DNA of 64,000 nucleotides from a bacterium. GTDB taxonomy: Bacteria; Planctomycetota; UBA8108; UBA1146. The DNA is taken from NCBI GenBank assembly GCA_029976805.1, contig JAPOLY010000001.1, positions 57,240 to 121,239 on the forward strand, in the 5' to 3' direction. This document shows positions 27,331-35,212 of this stretch, in pieces (the stretch's first letter is position 1; every line of letters begins with the position of its first letter). The notes beneath the pieces are model-generated. The model was not told the origin of the DNA and did no database searches. It saw only the letters and a list, made by a program, of their open reading frames with translations. The position numbers and the translations under genes are program-made.

Positions 27331-28763
27331 CCCTCAAATTGTGGAACACCATGGCGAACGCATTGGAAGAGTTTCAGCCGATTCAGGCGGGTGAGGCTCG
27401 CATGTACAACTGCGGGCCAACGGTTTACAGCGATCCGCATATCGGCAACTTTCGTTCTTTCCTGATGGCTGACCTTCTGCGGCGGGCACTCGATCAGCGC
27501 GGATTCAAAACGGTCCAGATCATGAATATCACCGACGTGGGGCACCTGACCACCGACGATGTGGCGGACGCTTCCGGTGAGGACAAGCTCGAAAAGAAGG
27601 CCCGGGAAGAAGGGCTCGATCCCTTCGAGATCGCCCGCACCTATGAAGACGTCTTCCACGAAAATGCGGAGCAGTTGCACCTGCGCAAGGCACATGAGTA
27701 TCCGCGTGCGACCGATCACATTCCCGAGATGATCGAAATGATCGGACAGCTGATCGAAAGAGGGCATGCCTACGAAGTGGAGGGGGTCGGAGTTTATTTC
27801 CGTGTGCACTCCTTTGACCAATACGGCTGCCTCTCAGGAAATACTTTGGATAATCTCGATTCCGGTTCACGAATTGCTGTCGATGAAAGAAAGGAATCTC
27901 CCCATGATTTCGCTCTTTGGAAAATCGACGAAAAACACCTGATGCAGTGGGACAGTCCCTGGGGCAGGGGGTTTCCCGGCTGGCACATTGAATGCTCTGC
28001 GATGAGCCACAAATACCTGGGTGGAACCTTTGATCTTCACACCGGTGGTGAAGACAACATTTTTCCGCACCATGAATGCGAGATCGCCCAGTCTGTGGGA
28101 TCAGGAGTGGGGGAGTTCGCAAAGGTTTGGGTCCATGCCCGACACCTGCTCGTCGATGGTGAAAAGATGTCGAAGAGCAAAGGCAACTTTTTCACCATCA
28201 ATGACCTCTTTGAGAAGGGGTATCAGGGATTTGAAATTCGCTACAGCCTGATCAACAGCCATTACCGTCAACCGATGAACTTTACCTTGCAGGGACTCGA
28301 AGGAGATTCGAAGGCGATTCAGCGCATTCGGACTCTCAGGGAGAGACTGGAGGAGAGGGCGACCGATTCCGGCGACGTTTCTGAAAGCCTGCAGCAAAAG
28401 TTGACGTCAGCGCAGGGTTCATTTGATGCCAGTATCGATGACGATCTCAATGTTTCCGGTGCCCTCGGAGTTCTTCATGAAACCGTGAGAGCTTTGGGTC
28501 GGGAAGAACCGGTGGGGGCGGATGCGGCCTCCGCTCTCGACTTTTTGCGTCACTGCGACGAGATCCTGGGGGTCATCTTTGTCGGTGAATCTTCCGGGGG
28601 AGATGAGTTATCGGAAGAACAGCAGGGTTGGATCGATAAACGGGAGCAGGCTCGCAAAGACAAGGATTGGGCTCTGGCCGATCAATTACGCGACCAATTG
28701 CTGGAGTCGGGTATCCAGATTGAGGATGGAGCCGGCGGAACCACCTGGTCGAGGGTCCGCTGA
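27327..28763 (+). CDS. cysS: Cysteinyl-tRNA synthetase
   Basis: The 478-residue class I enzyme has the HIGH-type motif DPHIGNFRSF, the KMSKSKGN loop near residue 275, and zinc ligands in YNCGPTVY, HIECSAMS and FPHHECEIAQS. It charges tRNA-Cys. It overlaps ispF by 4 nt, a coupling seen in several bacteria where cysS and ispF are neighbours. The length is typical. The next feature downstream is the tRNA cluster, starting 84 nt after the stop. Confidence 0.97.
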   Translation: MTLKLWNTMANALEEFQPIQAGEARMYNCGPTVYSDPHIGNFRSFLMADLLRRALDQRGFKTVQIMNITDVGHLTTDDVADASGEDKLEKKAREEGLDPFEIARTYEDVFHENAEQLHLRKAHEYPRATDHIPEMIEMIGQLIERGHAYEVEGVGVYFRVHSFDQYGCLSGNTLDNLDSGSRIAVDERKESPHDFALWKIDEKHLMQWDSPWGRGFPGWHIECSAMSHKYLGGTFDLHTGGEDNIFPHHECEIAQSVGSGVGEFAKVWVHARHLLVDGEKMSKSKGNFFTINDLFEKGYQGFEIRYSLINSHYRQPMNFTLQGLEGDSKAIQRIRTLRERLEERATDSGDVSESLQQKLTSAQGSFDASIDDDLNVSGALGVLHETVRALGREEPVGADAASALDFLRHCDEILGVIFVGESSGGDELSEEQQGWIDKREQARKDKDWALADQLRDQLLESGIQIEDGAGGTTWSRVR

Positions 28764-28847
28764 AAACAGCGGAATTGGAAACGATCTTGTGGAGAGACTT
28801 GCAGGAAGCGTGACAGATCGATATCGTTCCCGTCGCGTGACTTTTGG

Positions 28848-28919
28848 GCTAGCGTAGCTCAGCGGTAGAGCTCCCGCCTTGTAAGCGGGTGGTCGTGGGT
28901 TCGACTCCCACCGCTAGCT
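28848..28919 (+). tRNA. tRNA-Thr (anticodon TGT)
   Basis: The cloverleaf is complete: acceptor GCTAGCG/CGCTAGC, a D-arm GCTC/GAGC, anticodon stem CCCGC/GCGGG with loop CTTGTAA, and T-arm GTGGG/CCCAC with loop TTCGACT. The discriminator base is T (28919) and no CCA is encoded. First of a Thr-Tyr-Gly-Thr set before tuf. Confidence 0.97.
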
Positions 28920-29164
28920 TTCATAAACTACCCCTCTTGAAGGGGTTAGGGCCTTGGTGCCCGCTGTTTGCGATTTTCCGGCGGAAAATCGCCCTGAAGC
29001 GTGACCGGAAGGTCGCTGCGCAGGTGGCTGTACTTGGGTGGCTGTACCCTGATGGCAGTTTTGCAGTGGCGACGGCCCTGGCGCAAGTGTCCTGAAATGG
29101 ACCTGAAGCCCGGTTTTGAGCAAGTTTGAGTGATTTTGACAGGAACAGGAAAACAGAGAGTTTG

Positions 29165-29245
29165 GGGGGTGTGCCCGAGTGGTTAAAGGGGCTTGGCTGT
29201 AACCCAAGTGCGTAAGCTACGTTGGTTCGAATCCAACCGCCCCCA
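29165..29245 (+). tRNA. tRNA-Tyr (anticodon GTA)
   Basis: A class II tRNA with a long variable arm between the anticodon arm (CTTGG/CCAAG, loop CTGTAAC) and the T-arm (GTTGG/CCAAC). The acceptor GGGGGTG pairs with CGCCCCC, including one T-G wobble. The discriminator is A, with no encoded CCA. Confidence 0.95.
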
Positions 29246-29585
29246 CTCTCTCTGTTCTCTTTTCCTCCAAAAACCCGGATTTGCTTGAAAGAACCGCCTG
29301 AAAGTCGTCTCATTGCAAACTTCGCTTCGCAGCGAATCTCCGCTGATTCGTCTTCGGGGATCGTGTCGGCAGTCGACAACTGCTTGCACGATGCGTGTTT
29401 GTGAAGTGTGAATCGTTTGACGCGGTGTGGATGAAGCACGGTGTTGAGCGATGTTGACGAGTGATGTTGCATTGCCGATTTGCTGGCGTGCCGCGTCTCG
29501 ATCTCTGTTCATGATCATGGATCTTGATGGAGGTCGTCGGCGTTTGCATGAGGGTTGGCGAAGCCGTTGAAGTGTGAAATTCAGT
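29246..29585 (+). other. Spacer between tRNA-Tyr and tRNA-Gly
   Basis: No gene is seen in these 340 nt. A 6-bp hairpin (TTCGCT-TCGC-AGCGAA, 29321-29336) is present, with no T-run. The stretch is probably processed spacer of a joint tRNA-tuf transcript. Confidence 0.5.
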
Positions 29586-29659
29586 GCGGGTGTAGCTTAG
29601 TGGTAAAGCCCCAGCCTTCCAAGCTGGTCATGTGGGTTCGATTCCCATCACCCGCTCCA
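29586..29659 (+). tRNA. tRNA-Gly (anticodon TCC), CCA encoded
   Basis: Acceptor GCGGGTG/CACCCGC, anticodon stem CCAGC/GCTGG with loop CTTCCAA, T-arm TGGG...CCCA. The discriminator is T (29656) and CCA is encoded at 29657-29659. Confidence 0.97.
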
Positions 29660-29712
29660 AGTAATCAGGCGGGAGCGACCACAGGTTGCGACTGCGACGA
29701 GAAGAAATCAGG

Positions 29713-29788
29713 GCTGCTGTAGCTCAGCTGGTAGAGCACGTCCTTGGTAAGGACGAGGTCACGGGTTCAAGTCCCGTCAGCAGCTCCA
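29713..29788 (+). tRNA. tRNA-Thr (anticodon GGT), CCA encoded
   Basis: Acceptor GCTGCTG/CAGCAGC, anticodon stem CGTCC/GGACG with loop TTGGTAA, T-arm ACGGG/CCCGT. CCA is encoded at 29786-29788. It lies 139 nt before tuf. Confidence 0.97.
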
Positions 29789-29927
29789 GACAATCGAGCC
29801 CGCACATGGGTGCGGGGGTGAACTTAAAAGGAATACGCCGTAGCCGGGTCACGAGTGTGGCTGGGTGGGGCGGGTAAAGAGACCCTGGTGACCGTATCGC
29901 GGTCTGATAGGGCGAGGAGATTGGATC

Positions 29928-31112
29928 ATGGCGAAGGAAGTCTTCGTACGCGACAAGCCTCACTGCAACATTGGAACAATTGGTCACGTCGACCACGGAA
30001 AAACGACTTTGACTGCCGCGATCACGAACGTGCTCGCCGAGGCTGGCATGTCCGAGAAGAAGGCGTTCGACCAGATCGACAATGCCCCCGAGGAGAGGGA
30101 GCGTGGTATTACCATCGCGACCGCTCACGTGGAGTACCAGACCGAAGGTCGTCACTACGCTCACGTGGACTGTCCGGGCCACGCGGACTACGTCAAGAAC
30201 ATGATCACCGGTGCCGCCCAGATGGACGGCGCAATCCTGGTGGTTTCTGCTGCTGACGGTCCGATGCCCCAGACCCGCGAGCACATTCTTCTGGCTCGCC
30301 AGGTCGGCGTCCCGAAGATCGTGGTCTTCATGAACAAGGCCGACATGGTCGATGACGAAGAGCTTCTCGAGCTCGTCGAGATGGAGATCCGCGAGTTGCT
30401 GAGCAGCTACGAGTTCCCCGGTGATGACATTCCGATCATCAAGGGTTCCGCACTCAAGGCTCTCGAAGCACCGGGCAGCGATGCTGCAGCTCCGATTCTT
30501 GAGCTGATGAAGAACGTCGACGAGTACATCGACATTCCGGAGCGTGACTCCGAGAAGGATTTCCTCATGCCCGTGGAGGACGTGTTCTCCATCGAGGGAC
30601 GTGGAACCGTGGTGACCGGCCGTATCGAGCAGGGCATCGTCAAGACCGGCGACGAGATCGAAATCGTCGGAATCAAAGAGACCCAGACCACCACTTGCAC
30701 CGGAGTTGAGATGTTCCAGAAGACTCTCGACGAGGGTCAGGCCGGTGACAACGTCGGCGCTCTTCTTCGTGGAACCAAGAAGGACGAAGTGACCCGTGGT
30801 CAGGTGCTGGCCAAGCCCGGCAGCATCACTCCGCACACCAAGTTCGAGGCAGAGGTCTACATCCTCTCCAAGGACGAGGGTGGACGTCACTCTCCCTTCT
30901 TCAACGGTTACCGTCCCCAGTTCTACTTCCGGACCACTGACGTGACCGGAAACACTGAGGTGGTGGGCGCAGACATGTGCATGCCTGGTGACAATGCCAA
31001 GATCAACGTGACCTTGATTCAGCCCATCGCCATGGACGAGGGTCTCCGCTTCGCAATCCGCGAGGGCGGCAAGACCGTCGGTGCAGGCGTGGTGAGTAAA
31101 GTCATCGAGTAA
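29928..31112 (+). CDS. tuf: Elongation factor Tu
   Basis: The 394-residue EF-Tu delivers aminoacyl-tRNA to the ribosome. G-domain motifs are GHVDHGKTT (20s), DCPGHADY (80s) and NKADMVDD (130s); the effector region [12 protein letters not shown] is intact. Domains 2 and 3 continue to VVSKVIE at the end. It stands downstream of the Thr-Tyr-Gly-Thr tRNA cluster and upstream of tRNA-Trp, secE and nusG, as in many bacteria. No second tuf copy is next to fusA in this window. Confidence 0.99.
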   Translation: MAKEVFVRDKPHCNIGTIGHVDHGKTTLTAAITNVLAEAGMSEKKAFDQIDNAPEERERGITIATAHVEYQTEGRHYAHVDCPGHADYVKNMITGAAQMDGAILVVSAADGPMPQTREHILLARQVGVPKIVVFMNKADMVDDEELLELVEMEIRELLSSYEFPGDDIPIIKGSALKALEAPGSDAAAPILELMKNVDEYIDIPERDSEKDFLMPVEDVFSIEGRGTVVTGRIEQGIVKTGDEIEIVGIKETQTTTCTGVEMFQKTLDEGQAGDNVGALLRGTKKDEVTRGQVLAKPGSITPHTKFEAEVYILSKDEGGRHSPFFNGYRPQFYFRTTDVTGNTEVVGADMCMPGDNAKINVTLIQPIAMDEGLRFAIREGGKTVGAGVVSKVIE

Positions 31113-31139
31113 GTCCGGCTTTGCCGGTGAGTTTGACCG

Positions 31140-31176
31140 GGAACGCCGTGGTGCCTTTTGGGTACCGCGGCGTTCC
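31140..31176 (+). other. Strong hairpin between tuf and tRNA-Trp
   Basis: A 16-bp stem (31140-31155 with 31161-31176, two wobble pairs, loop TTTTG) lies 28 nt after the tuf stop. No T-run follows, so it is more likely an mRNA-stability or processing element than a terminator. Confidence 0.6.
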
Positions 31177-31235
31177 TGCTCCCCAAGTCGCTCCAGCCGG
31201 AGTGAATCGGGAGCGAAGCGGATCTGCACGACAAG

Positions 31236-31312
31236 AGGGCAGTAGCTCCAATTGGTAGAGCAGCGGATTCCAAATCCGCGGGTTGGGGGTTCGAGTCCCT
31301 CCTGCCCTGCCA
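31236..31312 (+). tRNA. tRNA-Trp (anticodon CCA), 3' CCA encoded
   Basis: Acceptor AGGGCAG/CTGCCCT, anticodon stem GCGGA/TCCGC with loop TTCCAAA, T-arm GGGGG/TCCCT-type pairing. Discriminator G at 31309, CCA at 31310-31312. It sits between tuf and secE, as in several bacterial phyla. Confidence 0.95.
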
Positions 31313-31417
31313 ACCTTTGTTGCAGAGATGCAGAGTGTGATCGAGTTTTGAAAAAGCCTGCCAGGCAGGTCCTCAGTCCACCCCGGTGGGCTGCGAATCT
31401 TGCCGCGTCGTTGAACC

Positions 31418-31433
31418 GATCGCTTCGGCGATC
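31418..31433 (+). other. UUCG-tetraloop hairpin in the secE leader
   Basis: GATCGC-TTCG-GCGATC forms a 6-bp stem closed by a stable UUCG loop, 20 nt before the secE start. It is probably an RNA-stability element. Confidence 0.4.
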
Positions 31434-31453
31434 CAGAGAGAGGGTCAGAGTCG

Positions 31454-31879
31454 ATGAGTTTTCGTCTCTACAAGGAGGGACAGGGCAAATGGGCACGAGG
31501 TGCTCTTGCCGTGATTCTTTTTGGCGTAGGTCTCTTCGCCGCCGTCTCCACCGCAGACTGGCTGGAAGGCAACGGTTATGGAGATGGGGATCTGTTTACG
31601 ATTCCCGGGATCGAATTCGGCGTTCAGGCGCGGGCGATCTACACCATTCTCGTGCTGTTGCCGTTTTTGCTGGCGGGCATCTGGTACTACAACAAACCCA
31701 GTCTCAGTGACTTCCTGATCGAGACGGAAGCGGAGCTGGAAAACAAGGTGACCTGGCCCACCCGCGATGAGACCACACGCAACTCTTTGGTCGTGTGTGT
31801 GACTGCGGTCATTATTTTGGGCTGGATCATGATGGCAGACGGATTGCTTCGCACTGTTCAGGGAGTGGTCTACGGATGA
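31454..31879 (+). CDS. secE: Protein translocase subunit SecE
   Basis: The 141-residue protein has three hydrophobic segments (about 13-32, 59-79, 110-130). Between the second and third lies the conserved amphipathic region DFLIETEAELENKVTWPTRDE. This is the SecE core that clamps SecY. Three-helix SecE is the longer form, as in E. coli. An AAGGAGG-type site is not close, but the ATG in GTCGATGAGT is the only good start. The stop overlaps the nusG ATG (ATGA). Confidence 0.93.
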   Translation: MSFRLYKEGQGKWARGALAVILFGVGLFAAVSTADWLEGNGYGDGDLFTIPGIEFGVQARAIYTILVLLPFLLAGIWYYNKPSLSDFLIETEAELENKVTWPTRDETTRNSLVVCVTAVIILGWIMMADGLLRTVQGVVYG

Positions 31880-32655
31880 TCGACGATTTCACCGACCACG
31901 AAGAGACGATGCCCGAGGGCGAGGAGACGGTCGCTACCGGTGGTGCCGGTGAGACCGAATCCGAATCGGTGCAAGAGGATCTTGCTGCTGGCGGTGCTGA
32001 CGATGCGATCGAAGATTCGGCGGATTCAGCAGAATCAGCAGAAGTGGAAGATTCCACTCCCGCTGCGGTGATGTCCGGCATCATCAAGCCGGAGGAATCA
32101 GACGACGACGAGATGGCCCATGAGTGGTACGTCGTCAAGGTGGCCAATGGTCGGGAGGATACCCTCTCGCGCAAGGTCGAAAGAAAACTGGCCCTGAGCG
32201 GTCTCGACAAGTACGTGCGGAGCATTGCCGTTCCGAAACAGAAGGTGATCGAGATCAAAGAGGGCAAGAAGCGGGTTCGGGAACAGAAACTCTATCAGGG
32301 ATACTTCTTCATGGAGTGTCAGTTGGTGGACGAGATCTGGTACCTCCTGCGTGAAGTTCAGGGAGTGGGATCCTTCGTAGGTGGAAAAGCCGCCGACAAG
32401 CCGATGCCGATGACCCCTGAAGAAGTCAGAAAATTGAGAGACATGATGGAGCAGCGCGAAAGTGAAGCCGCTCCGGAACTGAAAATTGACGTCAAGAAAA
32501 ATGATTCCGTCAAGGTCAAGGATGGTCCGTTCGAAAACTTCGAGGGTGTCGTCGAGGAGGTTCAGCCGAAGACCGGCAAGCTCCGTGTGATGGTCACTAT
32601 TTTCGGACAGGACACACCGGTCGACCTGGAATACTGGCAAGTAGAGAAAACCTGA
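31876..32655 (+). CDS. nusG: Transcription factor NusG with long acidic N-terminal extension
   Basis: The ATG at 31876 overlaps the secE stop. The protein has 259 residues against about 180 usually. Residues 1-79 are acidic and low-complexity (rich in Glu, Asp, Ser, Ala, Gly). The NusG core begins at Met80 (MAHEWYVVKVANG) with the NGN domain (VPKQKVIEIKEGKKR, GYFFMECQL), then a KOW domain (VKVKDGPFENFEGVVEEV). NusG links RNA polymerase to pausing, Rho and the ribosome. An internal start at Met80 (32113) would remove the extension, but the uninterrupted frame and ATGA overlap favour the long form. Confidence 0.95.
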   Translation: MIDDFTDHEETMPEGEETVATGGAGETESESVQEDLAAGGADDAIEDSADSAESAEVEDSTPAAVMSGIIKPEESDDDEMAHEWYVVKVANGREDTLSRKVERKLALSGLDKYVRSIAVPKQKVIEIKEGKKRVREQKLYQGYFFMECQLVDEIWYLLREVQGVGSFVGGKAADKPMPMTPEEVRKLRDMMEQRESEAAPELKIDVKKNDSVKVKDGPFENFEGVVEEVQPKTGKLRVMVTIFGQDTPVDLEYWQVEKT

Positions 32656-32674
32656 TCTCGATTTTATCGAGATC
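32654..32674 (+). other. Hairpin between nusG and rplK
   Basis: GATCTCGAT-TTT-ATCGAGATC forms a perfect 9-bp stem starting at the nusG stop codon. No T-run follows. It may be a leader structure for the L11 operon or an RNA-processing site. Confidence 0.45.
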
Positions 32675-32735
32675 CCAGCGGGAGGGCGGGGTGCATGTCA
32701 TGCCCCGTTCGTTGACCGCAGGATAGGCAGAGATC

Positions 32736-33161
32736 ATGGCAAAAGAAGTCACAGGGCTGATCAAATTGCAGGTCCCTGGCGGGCAGGCTACGCCGGCACC
32801 GCCGGTGGGTCCGGCGCTGGGTCAGCATGGTGTGAACATTGGTGAGTTTGTTCAGCGTTTCAATGCTGATACAGCCAGTCAGCAGGGATTGATTATTCCT
32901 GTTGTCATCACGGTCTATAACGACCGCACCTTTGATCTGACCTTCAAGTCTCCCCCCGCAGCAGTGCTGATCAAAAAAGCCATTGGCCTCGACAAGGGTG
33001 CCAATGATCCCGGACATGAGGTGGTGGCAAAGATCACCAGCGATCAGGTCCGTGAGATTGCGGAAACCAAGAAGAATGACCTCAACGCTGCTTCCCTGGA
33101 AGCGGCCATGCTGATGATTGCAGGAACTGCACGGAGCATGGGAATAGAGGTGGAGGACTAA
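32736..33161 (+). CDS. rplK: Ribosomal protein uL11
   Basis: The 141-residue protein binds 23S rRNA at the GTPase centre. The N-terminal [29 protein letters not shown] is the family signature, and the C-terminal RNA-binding domain ends with [14 protein letters not shown]. The stop overlaps the rplA start (TAATG), so the pair is translationally coupled. Length is standard. Confidence 0.98.
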   Translation: MAKEVTGLIKLQVPGGQATPAPPVGPALGQHGVNIGEFVQRFNADTASQQGLIIPVVITVYNDRTFDLTFKSPPAAVLIKKAIGLDKGANDPGHEVVAKITSDQVREIAETKKNDLNAASLEAAMLMIAGTARSMGIEVED

Positions 33162-33847
33162 TGCCCAAGTTGAGCAAGAGACACTCTGGCAACAAGTCCA
33201 AGGTGGATCGCCAAACGGAAATGCCTTTGGCAGAAGCAGTCAAGACGGTGATGGGTTTCCAGAAAGCCAAGTTTGACGAAACCGTCGAGGTGGCTGTTCG
33301 TTTGGGAATCGATCCGCGACAGGGTACCCAGAACATTCGGGGCGCCTTCTCCCTTCCCCACGGAATCGGCAAGACGGTTCGAGTGATCGCCTTCGTCGAT
33401 GGCCCTGCTGCTGACGAAGCGAAAGCCGCTGGAGCCGCAGAAGTGGGAGGCGAGGAACTCGCCGCCAAAATCGAGGGTGGCTGGTTCGACTTCGATGTCG
33501 CCATCGCTCACCCGTCGATGATGCGATTCGTCGGAAAATTGGGAAAGGTTCTTGGTCCCCAGGGCAAGATGCCGACCCCTAAATCCGGAACCGTGACGAC
33601 GGACGTCGTGACCGCAGTTCAGGAGTTCGTGGCAGGTAAGATCGAATTCCGTAATGACGCCGGTGGCATTGTTCATGCTCCGGTCGGTCGCCGCAGTTTC
33701 GAAGAGAATCAGTTGGTGGAAAACGTTCAGGCGTTCGTTTCCCACATCGAGAAGTTGCGCCCGACATCGATCAAGGGCGTCTACATGAAGAAAGTCTTTA
33801 TCAAGTCAACGATGTCGCCCGCTGTGGCGATTCAGTTGGCGCAGTAG
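33161..33847 (+). CDS. rplA: Ribosomal protein uL1
   Basis: The 228-residue L1 stalk protein shows [18 protein letters not shown] early, then [19 protein letters not shown] at about residue 130, the classic L1 signature. It binds the E-site stalk of 23S rRNA and in some bacteria represses its own operon. It follows rplK with a one-base overlap. Length is typical. Confidence 0.98.
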   Translation: MPKLSKRHSGNKSKVDRQTEMPLAEAVKTVMGFQKAKFDETVEVAVRLGIDPRQGTQNIRGAFSLPHGIGKTVRVIAFVDGPAADEAKAAGAAEVGGEELAAKIEGGWFDFDVAIAHPSMMRFVGKLGKVLGPQGKMPTPKSGTVTTDVVTAVQEFVAGKIEFRNDAGGIVHAPVGRRSFEENQLVENVQAFVSHIEKLRPTSIKGVYMKKVFIKSTMSPAVAIQLAQ

Positions 33848-33874
33848 GAGCCGCGAAGCTGGAAAGGAGGGCCC

Positions 33875-34405
33875 ATGGCCCGCAGGATGAAGGTGATGAT
33901 GACTCAGCAGTTGTCCAATCGCCTCGATGATTCCGGAGACGTGCTTCTGGTGGATTTCTCGGGATTGAATTCTTCCGAGGATTTCGGTGCGCGAAACAAA
34001 CTCCGTGAAGCGGGACTCAATATCAATGTCGTCAAAAACTCTCTCCTCAAGAGAGTGATGGACGAGAGTGGTCGTGAGTTCCCTGCTGAGACCTATTCCG
34101 GTCCCGTTGCCTTGATCAACGGAGACACGGATGCGATTACCGCAAGCAAGACGATTGCGGATATGCGCAAGGAACTGGGCAAGAAATTGCCGATCAAGGG
34201 AGGAGTCCTCGAGGGCTCCATTCTCGGACCCGAAGAAGCCGAGAAGTTGACGAAGATGCCAAGCGTTCAGGAAACGCAGGCAGCGGTCGTTTCCGCGATT
34301 GCCGGACCGCTGACTGGCCTGGTCGCCATTACTCAGAATCTGCTCACCGGGTTGCCCGGTGTTGTTCAGGCGATCGCTGACAAACAACGAGAAGAAGGGG
34401 AGTAG
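33875..34405 (+). CDS. rplJ: Ribosomal protein uL10
   Basis: The 176-residue protein anchors the L7/L12 stalk. N-terminal residues [25 protein letters not shown] and [12 protein letters not shown] match uL10, and the C-terminal helix ([12 protein letters not shown]) is where L7/L12 dimers bind. A strong GGAGG lies 8 nt before the ATG. Only 27 nt separate it from rplA, so there is no room for a long L10 leader of the gammaproteobacterial kind. Confidence 0.97.
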   Translation: MARRMKVMMTQQLSNRLDDSGDVLLVDFSGLNSSEDFGARNKLREAGLNINVVKNSLLKRVMDESGREFPAETYSGPVALINGDTDAITASKTIADMRKELGKKLPIKGGVLEGSILGPEEAEKLTKMPSVQETQAAVVSAIAGPLTGLVAITQNLLTGLPGVVQAIADKQREEGE

Positions 34406-34410
34406 CTGAC

Positions 34411-34833
34411 ATGTCGGATGAAGCTGCAACCGAAGAAAAGGCACCGCCGAGCGAAAAGGTCGGAGCCATCATGGAGAGCATCAAGGGCCTTAGCGTCATG
34501 GAGCTCGTCGAGCTGAAGGACGTCCTTGAGGACGAGTTTGGCGTCAGCGCCGCCGCCATGCCCATGGGCATGCCGATGATGGCTGCTGGTGGAGACGGTG
34601 GCGGAGACGCTGCCGAGGAGAAGACCGATTTCGACGTCGTCCTGACCGGCGACGGTGGCAAGAAGGTCCCCGTGATCAAGGCCGTCCGCGGCATCACTGG
34701 TCTGGGACTGAAAGAAGCCAAAGAGTTGGTCGAGTCCGCACCCAAGGCCGTCAAGGAAGGCGTTCCGAAGGAAGAGGCCGAGAAGCTCAAGGCCGAACTC
34801 GAAGAAGCCGGTGCTTCGGTCGAACTCAAGTAG
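34411..34833 (+). CDS. rplL: Ribosomal protein bL12 (L7/L12)
   Basis: The 140-residue stalk protein has the N-terminal dimerisation region ([20 protein letters not shown]), a Gly/Ala/Met-rich hinge, and the C-terminal domain with the conserved [20 protein letters not shown] and [15 protein letters not shown]. It recruits translation GTPases. The first 15 residues are a short acidic extension. It follows rplJ closely and is followed by a 380-nt leader to rpoB. Confidence 0.98.
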   Translation: MSDEAATEEKAPPSEKVGAIMESIKGLSVMELVELKDVLEDEFGVSAAAMPMGMPMMAAGGDGGGDAAEEKTDFDVVLTGDGGKKVPVIKAVRGITGLGLKEAKELVESAPKAVKEGVPKEEAEKLKAELEEAGASVELK

Positions 34834-35212
34834 TGATCGCCAGTTCCAGGATTGCAAAGTTCTGAACACGTCGCCCATGAAGTGATTCTTCATGGGATAT
34901 CGGCGTTTATGGGTTATAGAGCAATTTTGGAAGTGTGTTAGCTGGGGAGCGTCCATGCGAGGGATGCCTCCCCGGGATTCGAAAGCCAGTGGTAGGCCCC
35001 GGGGGGAGTCCGGGTCTGGAAGGCTATCGAAAAGTCCCGGACAGCCGTCAACGGGTTGTCCTAGCAGTCCATCTCGCTCGGAAACCCCTGGTTTCCGTCA
35101 TGAAGGTTTGCTGATCGAGGATGCATGGGTCGCATCCCCGGTCTCAGGGACTCGTGCGACTGACTTCACGAAGTATTTGTGATGGAAGCGCGCACGAAGG
35201 AAGCAGGTATCC
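34834..35212 (+). promoter_or_regulatory. Structured leader between rplL and rpoB
   Basis: No gene is seen in these 379 nt. Three hairpin-forming pairs are visible: CCCATGAAG/CTTCATGGG (34874-34896, 9 bp), a CTCCCCGGG/CCCGGGGGGAG pairing (about 34968-35008), and GTCCGGG/CCCGGAC (35008-35042), which shares bases with the second. None has a T-run. The position matches the attenuator/RNase III region between rplL and rpoB in E. coli. Partial termination or processing here is plausible. Confidence 0.5.

Noticed and set aside
29724-31496. 590-residue minus-strand frame over tuf
   Set aside because: It covers tRNA-Thr, tuf and tRNA-Trp on the opposite strand, which cannot all be wrong. It is a shadow.
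31454-31879. SecE with extra hydrophobic segments as a novelty
   Set aside because: Three-helix SecE is known from E. coli and others, so it is not unusual.
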